From positions 124,001 through 188,000 of the forward strand of contig NZ_QHKZ01000005.1 in the NCBI RefSeq assembly GCF_003194585.1: a DNA stretch of 64,000 bases, read 5' to 3'. Below the pieces are notes generated by a model. That model had not been told where the DNA came from. It searched no databases and saw nothing but the letters and a program-made list of their open reading frames with translations. The position numbers and the translations under genes are program-made. Positions 8,050-17,059 of the stretch are shown here, in pieces (position 1 is the stretch's first letter; every line of letters begins with the position of its first letter). The DNA is from Nocardioides daejeonensis (GTDB lineage: Bacteria; Actinomycetota; Actinomycetes; Propionibacteriales; Nocardioidaceae).

Positions 8050-8886
8050 ATGACCAGCACATCCCACGGAACCAGCCTGGTCGGCGCGGACTCCTCCTCC
8101 GCGCCGGCCGGGCCGGTGCTCGACATCACCGACCTCGTCGTCGAACATCGACGTGAGAAGTCCAGGGAGCTCTTCCGTGCAGTCGGCGGCGTCTCCTTGA
8201 GCATGCAGCCCGGAGATACCGTCGGCGTCGTCGGGGAGTCGGGCTCAGGCAAGACCACCCTGGCCATGGCCGCCACCGGCCTCGGCCCGCGCACCTCGGG
8301 AAAGATCGAGCTGTTGGGTCGTGACCTCGATACGTTGAGCAAGCAGCAGTTGCGCGCGCTGCGGCCCGAGGTCCAGGTCGTCTTCCAGGACCCGCACGGA
8401 TCCCTCGACCCGCGCCAGTCCGTGCGCTCCGGCTTCCGCGAGCTGCGACGGCTGCAGCCGAAGCGGACCTCGTGGACCGATGACGTTGCACTGCTGGACC
8501 AGGTGCGACTCGGTCCCGAGATGCTCGATCGCTATCCGCATCAGCTCAGCGGCGGCCAGGCGCAGCGGGTCTGCATCGCTCGAGCCCTGCTCATGCGACC
8601 GCGGCTGATCGTTGCCGACGAGCCCACCTCGGGCCTGGACGTCTCCGTGCAGGCCGACGTGCTCGACCTGCTCCGCGAGTCCCTGGCCGACAGCGGCGCC
8701 TCGATGCTCTTCATCAGTCACGACCTTGCCGTCGTGCGCAACCTGTGCAGCCACGTGATGGTGATGCTGCACGGCGAGGTCGTCGAGGCAGGGCCGACCG
8801 AGGAAGTGCTGAACGCGCCTCGACACGACTACACGCGCAAACTGCTGGCCGCGATGCCAGGTGCGCGGTGGAGGGAGAAGAGATGA
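8050..8886 (+). CDS. ABC transporter ATP-binding protein (DppF/OppF-like)
   Basis: 278 residues with Walker A GESGSGKTT near residue 62, Q-loop VVFQDPHGSLDP, ABC signature LSGGQAQR, Walker B LIVADEPTSGLD and switch His in FISHDLAVV. It ends in YTRKLLAAMPG, typical of oligopeptide importer ATPases. It begins one base after the binding-protein stop and its own stop overlaps the permease start (ATGA at 8883), so the operon is translationally coupled. It hydrolyses ATP on the cytoplasmic face as one half of a heterodimer with the ATPase at 10684. Confidence 0.93.
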   Translation: MTSTSHGTSLVGADSSSAPAGPVLDITDLVVEHRREKSRELFRAVGGVSLSMQPGDTVGVVGESGSGKTTLAMAATGLGPRTSGKIELLGRDLDTLSKQQLRALRPEVQVVFQDPHGSLDPRQSVRSGFRELRRLQPKRTSWTDDVALLDQVRLGPEMLDRYPHQLSGGQAQRVCIARALLMRPRLIVADEPTSGLDVSVQADVLDLLRESLADSGASMLFISHDLAVVRNLCSHVMVMLHGEVVEAGPTEEVLNAPRHDYTRKLLAAMPGARWREKR

Positions 8887-9794
8887 TTCGCCGGATCCTG
8901 ATCCGGGTGGCCGCCGTCCTGGTCACGTTGCTGATCGCGATCAGCATCGCCTTCGCCCTGGGCCGGCTCTCCGGTGACCCGACCGCCTCGATCCTCGGCC
9001 CGATGGCAACGGAGGGCCAGCGCGCCGATCTGCGCGCCGAGCTCGGGCTCGACCAGCCGCTGCTCCTGCAGTACTTCGACTATCTCGGCGGCATCTTCAC
9101 CGGAGACCTGGGCAACTCGCTCCAGTTCTACCAACCCAACCTGACGATGATCCTCGATCGCGTGCCGTTCACGCTGCAGCTGGTCGGGGCCGGCATGCTC
9201 ATCGCCATCGTGATCGGCGTGCCGCTGGGCGTGCTGGCCGCCACGCGCGAGGGCAGCTGGTGGGACCGCGCAGCGTCCGCTCTCGCTCTCCTGGGGCAGT
9301 CGATCCCGGTCTTCTGGCTCGGCATGATGCTCGTGCTGCTCTTCGCCGTCCAATGGGGTTTGCTGCCGGCTGGGCAGTCCGGGAGCGTGCAGCACCTGGT
9401 ACTGCCGGCCTTGACGATGTCGCTCTATCCGATGGCACACGTCGCCCGGCTCACGCGCGCCACGATGAGCGACGTCCTCCGCGAGCCCTATATCGACGCT
9501 GCGCGCGCCCGGGGCCTGAGCGCCGGAAGCATCGTGTGGAAGCACGCCTTCAAGAATGCCTCCCTCCCGGTGCTGACCATCGTCGTCCTGCAGGCCGGCA
9601 CACTGCTCTCCGGCGCTGTTGCCGTCGAGTACGTCTATGCCTGGCCCGGCCTCGGTCAGTTGGCACTGCAGGCGATCCAGTTCCGCGACTTCCCGCTCGT
9701 TCAGGCCATCGTGGTCTTCGGCGCGATCACCTTCGTGCTTCTCAACCAGCTCGTCGACCTGCTCCACGCCCTCATCGACCCGAGAGTGAGGTGA
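8883..9794 (+). CDS. ABC transporter permease (DppB-like)
   Basis: 303 residues with about six membrane segments: residues 8-28 (the first), and later helices around LVGAGMLIAIVIGVPLGVLAA and IPVFWLGMMLVLLFAVQWGLLPAG. The coupling EAA-like loop reads EPYIDAARARGLSAGSIVWKHAFKNASLPVLT. Start ATG 8883 overlaps the upstream stop. It forms the transmembrane channel with the following permease. Confidence 0.93.
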   Translation: MIRRILIRVAAVLVTLLIAISIAFALGRLSGDPTASILGPMATEGQRADLRAELGLDQPLLLQYFDYLGGIFTGDLGNSLQFYQPNLTMILDRVPFTLQLVGAGMLIAIVIGVPLGVLAATREGSWWDRAASALALLGQSIPVFWLGMMLVLLFAVQWGLLPAGQSGSVQHLVLPALTMSLYPMAHVARLTRATMSDVLREPYIDAARARGLSAGSIVWKHAFKNASLPVLTIVVLQAGTLLSGAVAVEYVYAWPGLGQLALQAIQFRDFPLVQAIVVFGAITFVLLNQLVDLLHALIDPRVR

Positions 9795-9799
9795 GTGGG

Positions 9800-10687
9800 A
9801 TGACCGAAGCGATCGCGGCCCTCGACGAAGTGACTCCGCGGCGTATCCGCACCAAGCGGGCACGCACCTCGGTGTTCTGGCTCTCCCTGCCGTTGCTCGC
9901 CATCGCGGCGACCGTGGTGATCCTGCCGCTGACAGGGCTGCTGCCCGACCCCAACGCACAGGACCTCGACAACACGCTGGCTCCGCCGGTCTGGCTTGCC
10001 GGAGGTACCTGGGAACATCCACTCGGCACCGGAAAGCTCGGGCAGGACATCCTCAGCCAGATGGTCGCGGGCGGCCGGCTCACGCTCTTCATCGGCGTGG
10101 TCGGTGCCTTGGTGGCCATCGGCCCGGGCACACTCATCGGTGTCGTCGCCGGCTACTACCGCGGCTGGGTGGACATCGTCATCTCGCGCCTCATCGACGC
10201 GCAGCTGGCACTGCCGTTCATCCTCATTGCGCTGGCCATCATCGCCAACCGCGGCAACTCCCTCCCGGTGCTCTTCCTGGTGCTCGCGCTCACCGGTTGG
10301 GCGCCCTGCGCCCGCGTCACACGATCGGTGGCGATGGAGGTGCGCGAGCGCCAGTTCGTGATGGGCCTCCGTGCGGCAGGAGCCTCCGAGCCGCGCATCG
10401 TCTTCCGGCACATCATCCCCAACCTGATAGGAACGGTGGTTGCCCTCGGCTCCTTGCAGGTGGGGACCGCGATCCTGGTCGAGTCCGCGTTGAGCTTCCT
10501 CGGCATGGGCGTGTTGCCTCCCGACGTGAGCTGGGGAGCCATGCTCTCGGCCGGTCAGGACGTGCTGACCAACGCCTGGTGGGTGGCACTCTTCCCCGGC
10601 ATCGCCATCACCTCGGTCGTCCTCCTGGTCAACCTCCTCGGCGACGCGCTGCTCACCCACAACGACCCCCGGAAGAGGAAGCGATGA
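9800..10687 (+). CDS. ABC transporter permease (DppC-like)
   Basis: 295 residues. It has an N-terminal cytoplasmic stretch, a first helix (VFWLSLPLLAIAATVVILPL), the DppC-typical extracellular phrase HPLGTGKLGQDILSQMVAGGR, several further helices and the EAA loop ERQFVMGLRAAGASEPRIVFRHIIPN. The motif ESALSFLGMGVLPPDVSWGAML is characteristic of DppC/OppC. ATG 9800 follows GTGAGTGGG. Its stop overlaps the start of the second ATPase. Confidence 0.93.
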   Translation: MTEAIAALDEVTPRRIRTKRARTSVFWLSLPLLAIAATVVILPLTGLLPDPNAQDLDNTLAPPVWLAGGTWEHPLGTGKLGQDILSQMVAGGRLTLFIGVVGALVAIGPGTLIGVVAGYYRGWVDIVISRLIDAQLALPFILIALAIIANRGNSLPVLFLVLALTGWAPCARVTRSVAMEVRERQFVMGLRAAGASEPRIVFRHIIPNLIGTVVALGSLQVGTAILVESALSFLGMGVLPPDVSWGAMLSAGQDVLTNAWWVALFPGIAITSVVLLVNLLGDALLTHNDPRKRKR

Positions 10688-11505
10688 ACGCCGGCGGAAC
10701 GCTTCTCGAGGTCAGCGACCTGACCGTCACCGCAGCCGTGATGGACCGGAGTCTCACCCTCCTGCACGGTGTGAGTCTCACCGTCGCCCCCGGCGAGGTG
10801 GTCGGTCTGGTCGGTGAGTCCGGCAGTGGCAAGACCACGCTCGCTCGCTCCGTACTGGGTCTGCTGGAGAGCAACATCACGATCGCGGGCGGCTCGATCT
10901 CGCTGCGCGGAGAAGAGATCGTCTCGCCCGCTGCCGACCGCACCGTCTCCATTCGCGGCAAGCACGCGGGCATGGTCTTCCAAGACGCGTCGCGATCCCT
11001 CAACCCTCTCTTCACCGTGCGCAGCCAGCTTGCCGAGGTGCTGCGGCGGCACGTTCCGGGCATCGGCAAGGACCAGATCGCCGCCCGGTCCGCACAGGTG
11101 CTGGAGCGGATGCGCATCGCCGACACCGGACGAGTTCTGGACAGCTACCCGCATCAGCTCTCCGGTGGCCTGCGGCAGCGGGTGGCCATCGGGCTTGCCG
11201 TGGTCACGGAGCCGGCTCTGGTCGTCGCCGACGAGTGCACCACCGCGCTGGACGTCACGACGCAGGCTGAGGTCGTCGTCCTGCTGCGCAGCCTTGCTGC
11301 CGATCTCGGTGTCGGCCTCCTCTTCGTCACCCACGACCTGATGCTCGCCAGCGATCTGTGCGACCGGATCGCCGTCATGTACCAGGGCGAGATCGTCGAG
11401 CTTGGAGCGGTCGACACCGTGCTGCTCCATCCCGAGGTCGACTACACCAAGCGGCTCCTGGCCGCCGTCCCTCAATGGAACGGAGCAACCTCACCCCATG
11501 CCTGA
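10684..11505 (+). CDS. ABC transporter ATP-binding protein (DppD-like)
   Basis: 273 residues with Walker A GESGSGKTT, Q-loop MVFQDASRSLNP, signature LSGGLRQR and switch His in FVTHDLMLA. Walker B reads LVVADECTTALD, with Cys where most relatives have Pro after DE; the catalytic Glu is kept, so activity is probably intact. It ends YTKRLLAAVPQ. It completes a five-gene importer. Its 3' end overlaps the following DUF35-fusion gene by 8 bp, tying transport to catabolism. Confidence 0.92.
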   Translation: MNAGGTLLEVSDLTVTAAVMDRSLTLLHGVSLTVAPGEVVGLVGESGSGKTTLARSVLGLLESNITIAGGSISLRGEEIVSPAADRTVSIRGKHAGMVFQDASRSLNPLFTVRSQLAEVLRRHVPGIGKDQIAARSAQVLERMRIADTGRVLDSYPHQLSGGLRQRVAIGLAVVTEPALVVADECTTALDVTTQAEVVVLLRSLAADLGVGLLFVTHDLMLASDLCDRIAVMYQGEIVELGAVDTVLLHPEVDYTKRLLAAVPQWNGATSPHA

Positions 11506-12883
11506 CCGTCCTGGCATCTCGGCGTACGCCGCCTATCTGCCACTTCACCTGCTCAACGACACCCGGCTCGGACCCGGGCCCTCCCTCGGCGGACGACGCT
11601 GCCGAAGCGTGGCGAACCACGACGAAGACGCCCTGACCATGGCGGTCGAGGTGGCGGGCCTCTTGGGCGAGTCGACGGAGTCCGCTCCGCGCCTGCTGGT
11701 CGCCAGCACCTCCGCGCCGTACACCGCGCGCACGGCCGCGACCCTGGTCCACGAAGCGCTGGGGCTGAGTGCGGCAGTATCCGCGGTCGACCTCGCGGGG
11801 CACCGTGCCGGGTTCACCGCCCTCGATCTGGCCGTGGAGTCGTCGTCGCTGGCGGTCGCGTCCGACACCCGACTGACCCGCCCCGGCGCCCCCGACGAGC
11901 TCGGGCAGGGTGATGCCGCAGTCGCCTTCCTCGGCGGCACCGCCGCGGCGGCTGAGCTGCTCGGTCGCGGCTCCCGGACCCTCGAGCTCCTTGATCGCTG
12001 GCGGCTGCCCGGCGAGGTGGTGGACCGCACCTGGGATGAGCGCTTCACAGCCGACGTGCTGGTTGAGGCCGCAGGTGACGCCGTCCGCTCGACGCTGGAG
12101 GCGGCCGGTGTCGAGAGCGCGGACATCGTGGTGGTGAGCTCCACCAACCCGCGTGCCGGAGCTGCGTTGCGCCGGGCCCTCGGCTCCGACGGCTCCGACG
12201 CCGCCTTGGAGGCCGTGGTCGGCTTCACCGGGGCAGCGCACCCCGGTCTGCTGCTCGCTGATGCGCTCGACCGGGCCGAGCCCGGTCAGACCATCCTGCT
12301 GGTCTCGGCGGCGGATGGGGCCGACGCCTGGCTGCTCCGGGTCGGCGACGGCGTCCGTACGGCGCGTCGCGGCCGCAGCGTCGCCGAGCTGGTCGCGCGT
12401 CGCCAGCCCGTCGCCTATGCGGACCACCTGCGCTGGAAGGGGCTGCTCGACGTACAGGGACCGGCGCGTCCTGCATCTGCGCCGCCAGCCGCACCGCCGA
12501 TGCATCGTCGACGTGGTTGGAAGTACCGACTCGAAGCGGTTCGCTGCGCGGACTGCTCGACTGTCACCACACCGCCGGGCAAGGCCTGTGCCGGCTGCGG
12601 ATCGACGGCAGGCGGCAAGCCCGAGCTGCTCCACGCGAGTGAGGCGACGGTCGTCAGCGTCACGCAGGACCTCCTCACCACGATGCCGGTTCCATCGGTC
12701 GCCGTGGTGGTCGCCGACTTCGACGGGGGCGGCCGGCTCAGTGGCTACGCCACCGATGTAGCTGCCGACGACGTGGCGGTCGGAGCTCGGATGCGGCCCA
12801 CCTTCCGCCGGATGTGGACCACCGAGGGCATTCACAACTACTTCTGGAAGCTGCGCCCTGTGGAGGGATCCGATGTCGAGTAA
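11498..12883 (+). CDS. Ketosynthase-III/HMG-CoA-synthase-like domain fused to a DUF35 zinc-ribbon OB-fold domain
   Basis: 461 residues. Residues 1 to about 310 show a thiolase-fold, KAS III/HMG-CoA-synthase-like pattern (ALTMAVEVAGLL, ASTSAPYTARTAATLVHEALG, SLAVASDTRL, ADIVVVSSTNPRAG). At the nucleophile position, where active relatives read D-(I/L)-x-x-x-C-x-G-F, this protein has DLAGHRAGF, with Arg at about residue 103, so the domain is probably not a condensing enzyme. The C-terminal part has a rubredoxin-like zinc knuckle with Cys350, Cys353, Cys364 and Cys367, then an OB fold (VTQDLLTTMPVPSVAVVVADFDGGGRLSGYATD). DUF35 proteins channel acyl-CoA to thiolase-like partners; the next gene is one, overlapping by 11 bp. 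Start ATG 11498 (MPDRPGISAYAAYLP) fits the family. Confidence 0.85.
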   Translation: MPDRPGISAYAAYLPLHLLNDTRLGPGPSLGGRRCRSVANHDEDALTMAVEVAGLLGESTESAPRLLVASTSAPYTARTAATLVHEALGLSAAVSAVDLAGHRAGFTALDLAVESSSLAVASDTRLTRPGAPDELGQGDAAVAFLGGTAAAAELLGRGSRTLELLDRWRLPGEVVDRTWDERFTADVLVEAAGDAVRSTLEAAGVESADIVVVSSTNPRAGAALRRALGSDGSDAALEAVVGFTGAAHPGLLLADALDRAEPGQTILLVSAADGADAWLLRVGDGVRTARRGRSVAELVARRQPVAYADHLRWKGLLDVQGPARPASAPPAAPPMHRRRGWKYRLEAVRCADCSTVTTPPGKACAGCGSTAGGKPELLHASEATVVSVTQDLLTTMPVPSVAVVVADFDGGGRLSGYATDVAADDVAVGARMRPTFRRMWTTEGIHNYFWKLRPVEGSDVE

Positions 12884-14072
12884 CCGCATGATCCACGACG
12901 TTGCCATCGTCGCGATGGGCTGCACGCCCTTCCGTGACCACTGGACCAGTTCGGCCGACGACCTGGTCGTCGAAGCGGTCAACGAGGCCGTTGCCGGGGT
13001 CGCGGGCCTGACGCTCTCCGACATCGACGCCTTCTGGGTCGGCACGCAGGGGTCGGGGATGAGCGGGCAGACGCTCTCCAAGCCGCTGCGCATGAGCGGC
13101 AAGCCGGTGACCCGGGTCGAGAACTACTGCGCCACCGGATCGGAGGCATTCCGCAATGCTGCCTACGCCGTTGCGTCGGGTGCCTACGACATGGTGATGG
13201 CTGCGGGGGTGGAGAAGCTCAAGGACGCCAACGTCTCAGGACTGACCGCAGTGTGGCCGCCTGCCGACGGATCGGATGTCGACTGGACGGCCCCGGCAGG
13301 GTTCTCCTTGCTGGCCCCCGCCTACCAGAGTGCCCACGGAGTCGACGACCAGACGCTGCGGCAGGTCCTCACCGCGATCGCCGTCAAGAACCATGCGAAC
13401 GGCGCCCTCAACGAACGCGCCCAGTTCCGCAAGCCGGTCAGTGCCGAGACCGTCGAGAAGGCGCCTCGCATCGCAGGACCCCTCGGTGTGATGGACTGCT
13501 CGGGTGTCTCCGACGGGGCGGCGACCGCGATCCTGGTCCGCGCCGAGGACGCGCACAAGTACACGGACAAGCCGATCTTCCTGCGGGGCATGGGCTTCGT
13601 CTCCGGGTCGGGAGAGGGCCTGGCGACCGACGGCTACGACTTCTCGACCTTTCCCGAGGTCGTGGAGGCGGCCCGTGTGGCGTACGAGCAGGCAGGCGTC
13701 ACCGACCCGGCCACCCAGATCGACCTGGCTGAGGTGCATGACTGCTTCACCCCTACCGAGCTGGTGTTGATGGAGGATCTCGGCTTCTCCGAGCGAGGCA
13801 AGGGATGGCGCGACGTGCTCGACGGCCGCTACGAGCTCTCCGGTGCGCTGCCGGTGAATCCCGACGGCGGGCTGAAGTCGTTCGGCCACCCGATCGGGGC
13901 CACTGGGCTACGGATGATGTTCGAGGCCTGGCTGCAACTGCGCGGTGAGGCAGGGAAACGGCAGGTTCCCGACGCCGAACTGGCGTTGACCCAGAACCTG
14001 GGCGGGCAACCTGGGTCCTGCGTGGCGTTCGTCGCCGTCCTCGGCAATGCGTTGGGGGGCGAGAAGAGGTGA
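12873..14072 (+). CDS. SCP-x/lipid-transfer-type thiolase (thiolase or retro-aldolase subunit)
   Basis: 399 residues, thiolase superfamily. The nucleophile is present: ENYCATGSEAFRNA with Cys86. Later motifs are EVHDCFTPTELVLMEDLG, SFGHPIGATGLRM and QNLGGQPGSCVAF. The last region lacks the second catalytic cysteine of classical thiolases, as in the SCP-x type and in steroid side-chain aldolases such as Ltp2. Such proteins need a DUF35 partner, which is fused to the adjacent upstream gene and overlaps it by 11 bp. It probably cleaves a 3-oxoacyl-CoA thiolytically, or a beta-hydroxyacyl-CoA by retro-aldol reaction, at the end of a shortening cycle. Which of the two is open. Confidence 0.88.
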   Translation: MSSNRMIHDVAIVAMGCTPFRDHWTSSADDLVVEAVNEAVAGVAGLTLSDIDAFWVGTQGSGMSGQTLSKPLRMSGKPVTRVENYCATGSEAFRNAAYAVASGAYDMVMAAGVEKLKDANVSGLTAVWPPADGSDVDWTAPAGFSLLAPAYQSAHGVDDQTLRQVLTAIAVKNHANGALNERAQFRKPVSAETVEKAPRIAGPLGVMDCSGVSDGAATAILVRAEDAHKYTDKPIFLRGMGFVSGSGEGLATDGYDFSTFPEVVEAARVAYEQAGVTDPATQIDLAEVHDCFTPTELVLMEDLGFSERGKGWRDVLDGRYELSGALPVNPDGGLKSFGHPIGATGLRMMFEAWLQLRGEAGKRQVPDAELALTQNLGGQPGSCVAFVAVLGNALGGEKR

Positions 14073-14980
14073 ACGAGTCGCGCATCGACTTCACCGGACG
14101 CACCGTGATCGTCACGGGGGCCGGCAACGGTATCGGACGGGCACATGCACTGCTGCTGGCTGAGCGCGGTGCTGCGGTCGTGGTCAACGACATCGGCGGC
14201 TCGGTGCACGGTGCCGGCGGCGACGCTGCTGCGGCACAAGGGGTGGTGGACGAGATCCGTGCCGCCGGCGGCACGGCGATCGCCTCCACCGACTCGGTGG
14301 CCGACCCCGAGGGCGGCGAGGCTCTCGTCGCGCTCGCCGTGGACACCTTCGGCAGGATCGACGCGGTGATCCACAACGCAGGCATCCTGAGGGACCGCAC
14401 CTTCGCCAAGATCACTCCCGACGACATCGACCCCGTGCTCGACGTCCACCTGCGCGGCGCGTTCCACGTGCTTCGTCCGGCCTGGCCGCACATGATCGAG
14501 CAGCGCTACGGGCGGATCCTGTTGACCACTTCGGCCTCCGGCCTGCTCGGCAACTACGGGCAGGCCAGCTACGCCGCTGGCAAGGCAGGTCTGCTCGGCC
14601 TCATGAACGTGCTCTCCGTCGAGGGAGCGCGCCACGGCATCCGCGTGAACGCGCTGTCTCCGACCGCGGCCACCCGGATGACCGAAGGGCTGCTCGGTGA
14701 GCTGGCCGACCACTTCGACCCGCGCCACGTCGCCGCGGTGGCGGCGTACCTCGTCTCCGAGCGGTGCGAGCTCACCCACCACGTCATCTCGGCCAGTGGC
14801 GGCCGGGTGGCGCGGCTCTTCGTCGGCTCCACCCGCGGATGGTACGGCGGGACCGAGCCGGTCGACCCCGAGGCCGTCCACGACGCCCTTGGTCAGATCT
14901 GCGATCTCGACGGCTTCATCGTCCCGGAGGACGGGAACGACGAGGTCGCACTGATCCAGCAGGCACTCCAGGGGAACTGA
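14069..14980 (+). CDS. Short-chain dehydrogenase, peroxisomal multifunctional-enzyme type (3-hydroxyacyl-CoA dehydrogenase)
   Basis: 303 residues. Rossmann motif TGAGNGIGRAHA near residue 17, the MFE-2-typical VVVNDIGGSVHGAGGDAAAAQ, HNAGILRDRTFAKI, catalytic Ser in TSASGLLGNYGQASYAAGKAGL with YxxxK (Tyr-Ala-Ala-Gly-Lys). The long C-terminal extension after VNALSPTAATRM is also as in HSD17B4-type enzymes. It should oxidise (R)-3-hydroxyacyl-CoA with NAD+. It fits the MaoC hydratase at 2221, which makes R-hydroxy products. The GTG start overlaps the thiolase stop (GTGA). Confidence 0.9.
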   Translation: MNESRIDFTGRTVIVTGAGNGIGRAHALLLAERGAAVVVNDIGGSVHGAGGDAAAAQGVVDEIRAAGGTAIASTDSVADPEGGEALVALAVDTFGRIDAVIHNAGILRDRTFAKITPDDIDPVLDVHLRGAFHVLRPAWPHMIEQRYGRILLTTSASGLLGNYGQASYAAGKAGLLGLMNVLSVEGARHGIRVNALSPTAATRMTEGLLGELADHFDPRHVAAVAAYLVSERCELTHHVISASGGRVARLFVGSTRGWYGGTEPVDPEAVHDALGQICDLDGFIVPEDGNDEVALIQQALQGN

Positions 14981-15017
14981 CCCCATCACCTCGACCAATC
15001 CCGGGAGGGACCAGCAG

Positions 15018-15521
15018 ATGCCAGTCAGCGAAGTGCACCACGTGGCCGTCACCGTCTCCGACGTGGAGAAGGCTGCGGCCTTCTACGAGAAGGCGCTCGG
15101 TTATCGAAAGACTCTGCGCACCGACGTCGGTGGCCCGGGCATCGAGACCTCCCTGGGCCTGCCTCCCGGCACCACCGGAAAGGTGCAGTACCTCCAGGGG
15201 CCCAGCAAGATCGGGCAGCTGGAGCTGATCGAGTGGAACGGCGTCAAGCGGCGCAGCGAGACCGCCGGACACCTCGAGCTCGGCACCTTCCTGCTCAGCT
15301 TCGAGGTGCCCCGTGACGAGCTCGACGAGGTCTACGACCGGGTCGTCGCCTGCGGGGGTGAGTGCCTTACTCCGCCCAACAAGGTGATGCTCCCCAACTA
15401 CGGGTTCATCCACGCCTTCGCAGCCCGCGACCTCGACGGCAACCTGCTCGAGTTCGTGTCGCTCCCCACCAGGGAGGAGATCCTGGCCCTGCGGGCCGGC
15501 GAGACAGAGAGCGACGCCTGA
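15018..15521 (+). CDS. VOC-family protein (methylmalonyl-CoA-epimerase-like)
   Basis: 167 residues with a single VOC region: HHVAVTVSDVEKAAAFYEKALGY near the N-terminus, QLELIEWNG in the middle and AARDLDGNLLEFVSL near the end. Candidate metal ligands are His7, Glu in LELIEW and Glu in LLEFV. The stop overlaps the next gene by one base (TGATG). A role as epimerase or dioxygenase on a CoA-ester or ring-opened intermediate is plausible; no specific reaction can be assigned. A 37-bp gap with GGGAGGGACC before ATG supplies a good ribosome-binding site. Confidence 0.82.
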   Translation: MPVSEVHHVAVTVSDVEKAAAFYEKALGYRKTLRTDVGGPGIETSLGLPPGTTGKVQYLQGPSKIGQLELIEWNGVKRRSETAGHLELGTFLLSFEVPRDELDEVYDRVVACGGECLTPPNKVMLPNYGFIHAFAARDLDGNLLEFVSLPTREEILALRAGETESDA

Positions 15522-17059
15522 TGGCGACCCTGAACTTCACCCAGACGCTCCGCAGGCAGGCGAACCGGCGGGGCGACCACGAGGCGTTGGTGGACGGTGA
15601 CCAACGCTGGACGTACGCCGAGCTCGACGCCGAGGTGGATCGGTACGCCGCCGCACTGCTGGCCGGTGGGGTGACGGCAGACGACCTCGTCGGGATCCTC
15701 GCTCGCAACCATGCGTCGTACGTGCTGGAGCTCCTTGCCCTCAGTCGGATCGGAGCCGTCTCCGTGCCGCTGAACTGGCGGCTGCACGCGACGGAGCAGG
15801 CCTGGATCATCGACCAGGCCGGAATCTCGGTGCTGCTCGCCGACGATGACTTCAACGACGACGCCGAGGTGGTGGCGGCCGAGACCGGTCTCCGGTTGGT
15901 GATCGGCAACCAGACCCGTCGTGTCGTGTCGGGTCCGCTCCTGGGCGATCTTCTCGCCGGAGTGCCAGCCGGAACGCGCGTGCCGGACGCCGAGAAGTCC
16001 GCCGGTGACCTGCACCGGCTGCTCTACACCTCGGGGACGACGTCGCGCCCGAAGGGCGTGATGCACACCTGCGGCAACGTGGCGGCCAACCACTACGCCC
16101 AGGTGCTGGAGCTGGAGCTGACGCCTGCGGATCGCATCCTGATCTCTGCACCGCTCTTCCACGTGAGCGGCCTGGAGGCACCTGGACTGGCCACCTTCGT
16201 CGCCGGGGGCACCATGGTGCTGTGCCCGACCTTCAAGCCCGAGGACATTGCCGAGGCGGTACGTCGCGAGCGCGTCACGGGTCTCGTGCTGGCTGCCCAG
16301 ATCCTCTTCGGGATCAAGGAGATCGGCCGGATGGCGGACCTGGCGGAGGTGAAGTACCTGCTCTTCGCTGGGGTCGCCCCGACGGTACGGCGCCAGGTGA
16401 AGGAGCTGCTGCCGGCGGTACGCCTCGTCGACACGTACGGCATGACCGAGCTGACCAACGGCGCCTGCTACATGGACGCCGCGCACGAGCAGGAGAAGGT
16501 GGGCTCGCTCGGGCCGCCGGTCGCCGGTGTGCAGCTGCGGATCGTGGACGGCGACTTCAACGAGCTGCCCGCCGGTGAGCAGGGCGAGATCATCGTGCGT
16601 GGGCTGAAGGTCTCTGCCGGCTACTGGCGTGACGAGGAGACCACGGAGCGCAGCCGTCGTGACGGCTGGTTCCTGACCGGCGACGTGGGCTACCTCGACG
16701 AGGACGGCTACCTCTGGTTCGTGGATCGGCGCACGGACCTGATCAAGTCGGGCGGCGAGAACGTCGCGACTGCCGAGATCGAGCGCGTCCTAGCCGCCCA
16801 TCCGGCGGTCGCTGAGGTAGCCGTGATCGGCGTGCCCGACGCGCGGTGGGACGAGGTCCCGAAGGCGTTCGTGATCGCGCACGGCGGTGTCCTGCTGACG
16901 GAGGACGACCTGCGCACCCACTGCCGTGCCAACCTGGCGAAGTTCAAGGTGCCGCGCGACTTCGCCCTGGTCGACTCCCTGCCACGCAACGACTCGGGCA
17001 AGGTACTCAAACGCGTCCTCCGAGAGGACGAGGCGAAGACGACTGGAGCCGCACGATGA
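15521..17059 (+). CDS. AMP-forming acyl-CoA synthetase
   Basis: 512 residues. Phosphate loop LLYTSGTTSRPKGVMHT, motif DTYGMTELTNG, hinge GWFLTGDVGYLDEDGYLWFVDRRTDLIKSGGENV and C-terminal lysine NDSGKVLKR. It begins at the last base of the preceding stop codon and overlaps the next synthetase by ATGA. The long-frame ATG at 15362 is in the VOC gene and was rejected. It probably activates an intermediate carboxylate that arises during breakdown, because a second synthetase follows directly. Confidence 0.92.
   Translation: MATLNFTQTLRRQANRRGDHEALVDGDQRWTYAELDAEVDRYAAALLAGGVTADDLVGILARNHASYVLELLALSRIGAVSVPLNWRLHATEQAWIIDQAGISVLLADDDFNDDAEVVAAETGLRLVIGNQTRRVVSGPLLGDLLAGVPAGTRVPDAEKSAGDLHRLLYTSGTTSRPKGVMHTCGNVAANHYAQVLELELTPADRILISAPLFHVSGLEAPGLATFVAGGTMVLCPTFKPEDIAEAVRRERVTGLVLAAQILFGIKEIGRMADLAEVKYLLFAGVAPTVRRQVKELLPAVRLVDTYGMTELTNGACYMDAAHEQEKVGSLGPPVAGVQLRIVDGDFNELPAGEQGEIIVRGLKVSAGYWRDEETTERSRRDGWFLTGDVGYLDEDGYLWFVDRRTDLIKSGGENVATAEIERVLAAHPAVAEVAVIGVPDARWDEVPKAFVIAHGGVLLTEDDLRTHCRANLAKFKVPRDFALVDSLPRNDSGKVLKRVLREDEAKTTGAAR

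Noticed and set aside
6435..8342. 635-codon open frame on the minus strand opposite the binding-protein gene
   Set aside because: Antisense shadow of a high-GC gene; no family motif, and the plus-strand frame has a lipobox and family-5 motifs.
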